A DNA stretch of 32,299 nt from Candidatus Gastranaerophilales bacterium (GTDB taxonomy: Bacteria; Cyanobacteriota; Vampirovibrionia; Gastranaerophilales; UBA9579): the NCBI GenBank assembly GCA_028689995.1, contig JAQVCB010000015.1, forward strand, positions 5,866 to 38,164, in the 5' to 3' direction. Below are positions 31,421-32,299 of this stretch, piece by piece. Within the stretch, counting starts at the first letter, position 1. Every line of letters begins with the position of its first letter. The notes beneath the pieces were generated by a model. That model was not told the origin of the DNA. It did not search any database and saw nothing but the letters and a program-made list of their open reading frames with translations. Both the position numbers and the translations under genes were made by a program.

Positions 31421-31511
31421 ATTCGCTCTTGAATAACGTTTGATATAAAAGACTTTTATCTTTGCAATCGCTCACCCCGCAAGGGGGAACAAAAAATTTG
31501 CTGTATTTACC

Positions 31512-31787
31512 GCTCATTACTGACTCTAATAAACTATTTTAAAGCTACAATTTTGCTTAAACTTATGTTCTGATTGAAGTTGATATAGTTTTAATTAAAT
31601 AAAAAGAAGATAAAAAAAAGAAACTTATTGAAAAATTGAAGTGAAGAGGAGTTGGCAGGTTGGCATAGAAACATAAGTTTAAGCAAAATCTCATGCGAAG
31701 CGGGAGCGTTTCAAAGGGAAACGATGAGTTTTCCTTTGAATAAACTCATTCTCGCAATAAAACAGTTTAAAGAGTCAATACATGAGC
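31512..31787. repeat. Nested inverted-repeat element, about 276 bp, non-coding
   Basis: Inner arms ATTTTGCTTAAACTTATGTT (31550-31569) and its exact complement (31670-31689) are 20 bp. Outer arms GCTCATTACTGACTCTAATAAACTATTTT (31512-31540) pair imperfectly with 31759-31787. Between inner and outer right arms is another hairpin (CGTTTC/GAAACG). No ORF is supported. It may be a MITE-like element or a structured RNA. With copy B above, it fills the 31300-31880 gap. Confidence 0.6.
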
Positions 31788-31880
31788 TTTTGACTATTTT
31801 TATTAGATTTTAGTACTATTGCATGATTCCTGTAAATAAAACCCTTGATAAATTTAAGATATTAATTTTACAATTAAGGT

Positions 31881-32299
31881 ATGAATATTCCTGATTGTGA
31901 ATTTTATAACAGAAACACCCTTGAAGTAGCAAAAGATCTTTTGGGATGCAGGCTTTGCCGAAAAATCAACGGGCAGGTTTTTTGCGGAACTATTGTTGAA
32001 ACCGAAGCTTACACTCAAAATGATCCTGCCTGCCATGCTTTTAAGGGCAAAACCCCAAGGGCGATAACTTTATTTAAAAAGCCCGGTATTGCGTATGTTT
32101 ATTTTATTTATGGCATGTATCACTGCTTTAATGTTATAACAGAACCTGAAGAAACGGCAGGGGCTGTATTAATAAGAGCCTTGGAGCCTATGCTTCCGCT
32201 TGTTAATACAAACGGGCCGGGTAAACTTTGCAGGGAACTGAATATAACAAAAGAGCTTAATGAAGTTGATCTTACTTCTCCTGATTCAAGTTTGTGGGT
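31881..32299 (+). CDS. 3-methyladenine DNA glycosylase (AAG/Mpg family), 3' end outside window
   Basis: The translation begins MNIPDCEFYNRNTLEVAKDLLGCRLCRKING and continues FCGTIVETEAYTQNDPACHAFKGKTPRAITLFKKPGIAYVYFIYGMYHCFNVITEPEETAGAVLIRALEP and NGPGKLCRELNI, the AAG/MPG family signature with the catalytic glutamate in ETEAY and the YGMYHCFN segment. It runs off the window after 139 codons of the usual ~190-200. The enzyme removes alkylated purines such as 3-methyladenine, starting base-excision repair. It is unrelated to the glycan genes. An AAGG precedes the ATG at very short spacing, so the start is slightly uncertain. The ORF track omits it because no stop is in the window. Confidence 0.93.
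   Translation, partial: MNIPDCEFYNRNTLEVAKDLLGCRLCRKINGQVFCGTIVETEAYTQNDPACHAFKGKTPRAITLFKKPGIAYVYFIYGMYHCFNVITEPEETAGAVLIRALEPMLPLVNTNGPGKLCRELNITKELNEVDLTSPDSSLW

Overview
The window is AT-rich chromosomal DNA from a bacterium with frequent TTG/GTG starts and ordinary GGAG-type ribosome binding sites. A heptose pathway, large GT-C and YfhO-type membrane proteins and many surface-glycan enzymes point to a Gram-negative-type envelope. The mix (HemW, lone CheW, NifX-like protein with a cysteine-rich MerR partner, split transketolase in a glycan locus) would fit a low-GC non-photosynthetic cyanobacterial relative such as Melainabacteria/Vampirovibrionia, but that placement is a guess from gene content and no marker gene here settles it.

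Layout. 1-2.0 kb: a truncated NifX/NifB-like cofactor-binding gene diverges from a MerR/HspR-type regulator with a two-CW-like cysteine tail; a perfect 20-bp palindrome carrying both -35 boxes lies between them. hemW follows, convergent. 2.0-6.2 kb: two small ORFs, a GlmS-like sugar isomerase lacking the glutaminase domain, a strong bidirectional terminator, a CheW-domain protein, and a protein made almost entirely of seven Myb/SANT-like repeats. 6.5-16.8 kb: one tightly packed + strand operon starting from a TTGTTT-17-TATAAT promoter: GT-C membrane glycosyltransferase, SDR epimerase, GmhB-like phosphatase, HddC-like nucleotidyltransferase, GmhA-like isomerase, radical SAM/SPASM enzyme, nucleotidyltransferase-kinase fusion in the reverse order of HldE, both halves of a split transketolase, and a second radical SAM enzyme. 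Together these read as a route from pentose phosphates through sedoheptulose 7-phosphate to a nucleotide-activated heptose, with radical-SAM tailoring.

16.8-18.2 kb: a ~1.0-kb IS4-type insertion sequence sits in a GT39-like gene of which only the N-terminal ~108 codons and apparently the last ~26 codons remain, suggesting insertion plus deletion. 18.5-28.3 kb: a second block, with a SPASM radical SAM enzyme, two B12-binding-type radical SAM enzymes flanking a UDP-galactopyranose-mutase/protoporphyrinogen-oxidase-like flavoprotein on +, facing an opposite operon (YfhO-like membrane protein, GT2 glycosyltransferase, and a paralogue of the first cluster's radical SAM enzyme). 28.3-32.3 kb: a 38-bp perfect palindrome, tRNA-Lys(CTT), a GT2 glycosyltransferase plus sugar-transfer-associated ATP-grasp pair, a ~580-bp non-coding stretch rich in inverted repeats, and the 5' part of a 3-methyladenine DNA glycosylase gene.

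Seven radical SAM proteins occur in 32 kb, six of them within the glycan region. The most likely under-described biology is this radical-SAM-rich heptose/surface-glycan system. The Myb-repeat protein, the two-CW MerR circuit and the non-coding repeats are secondary leads.
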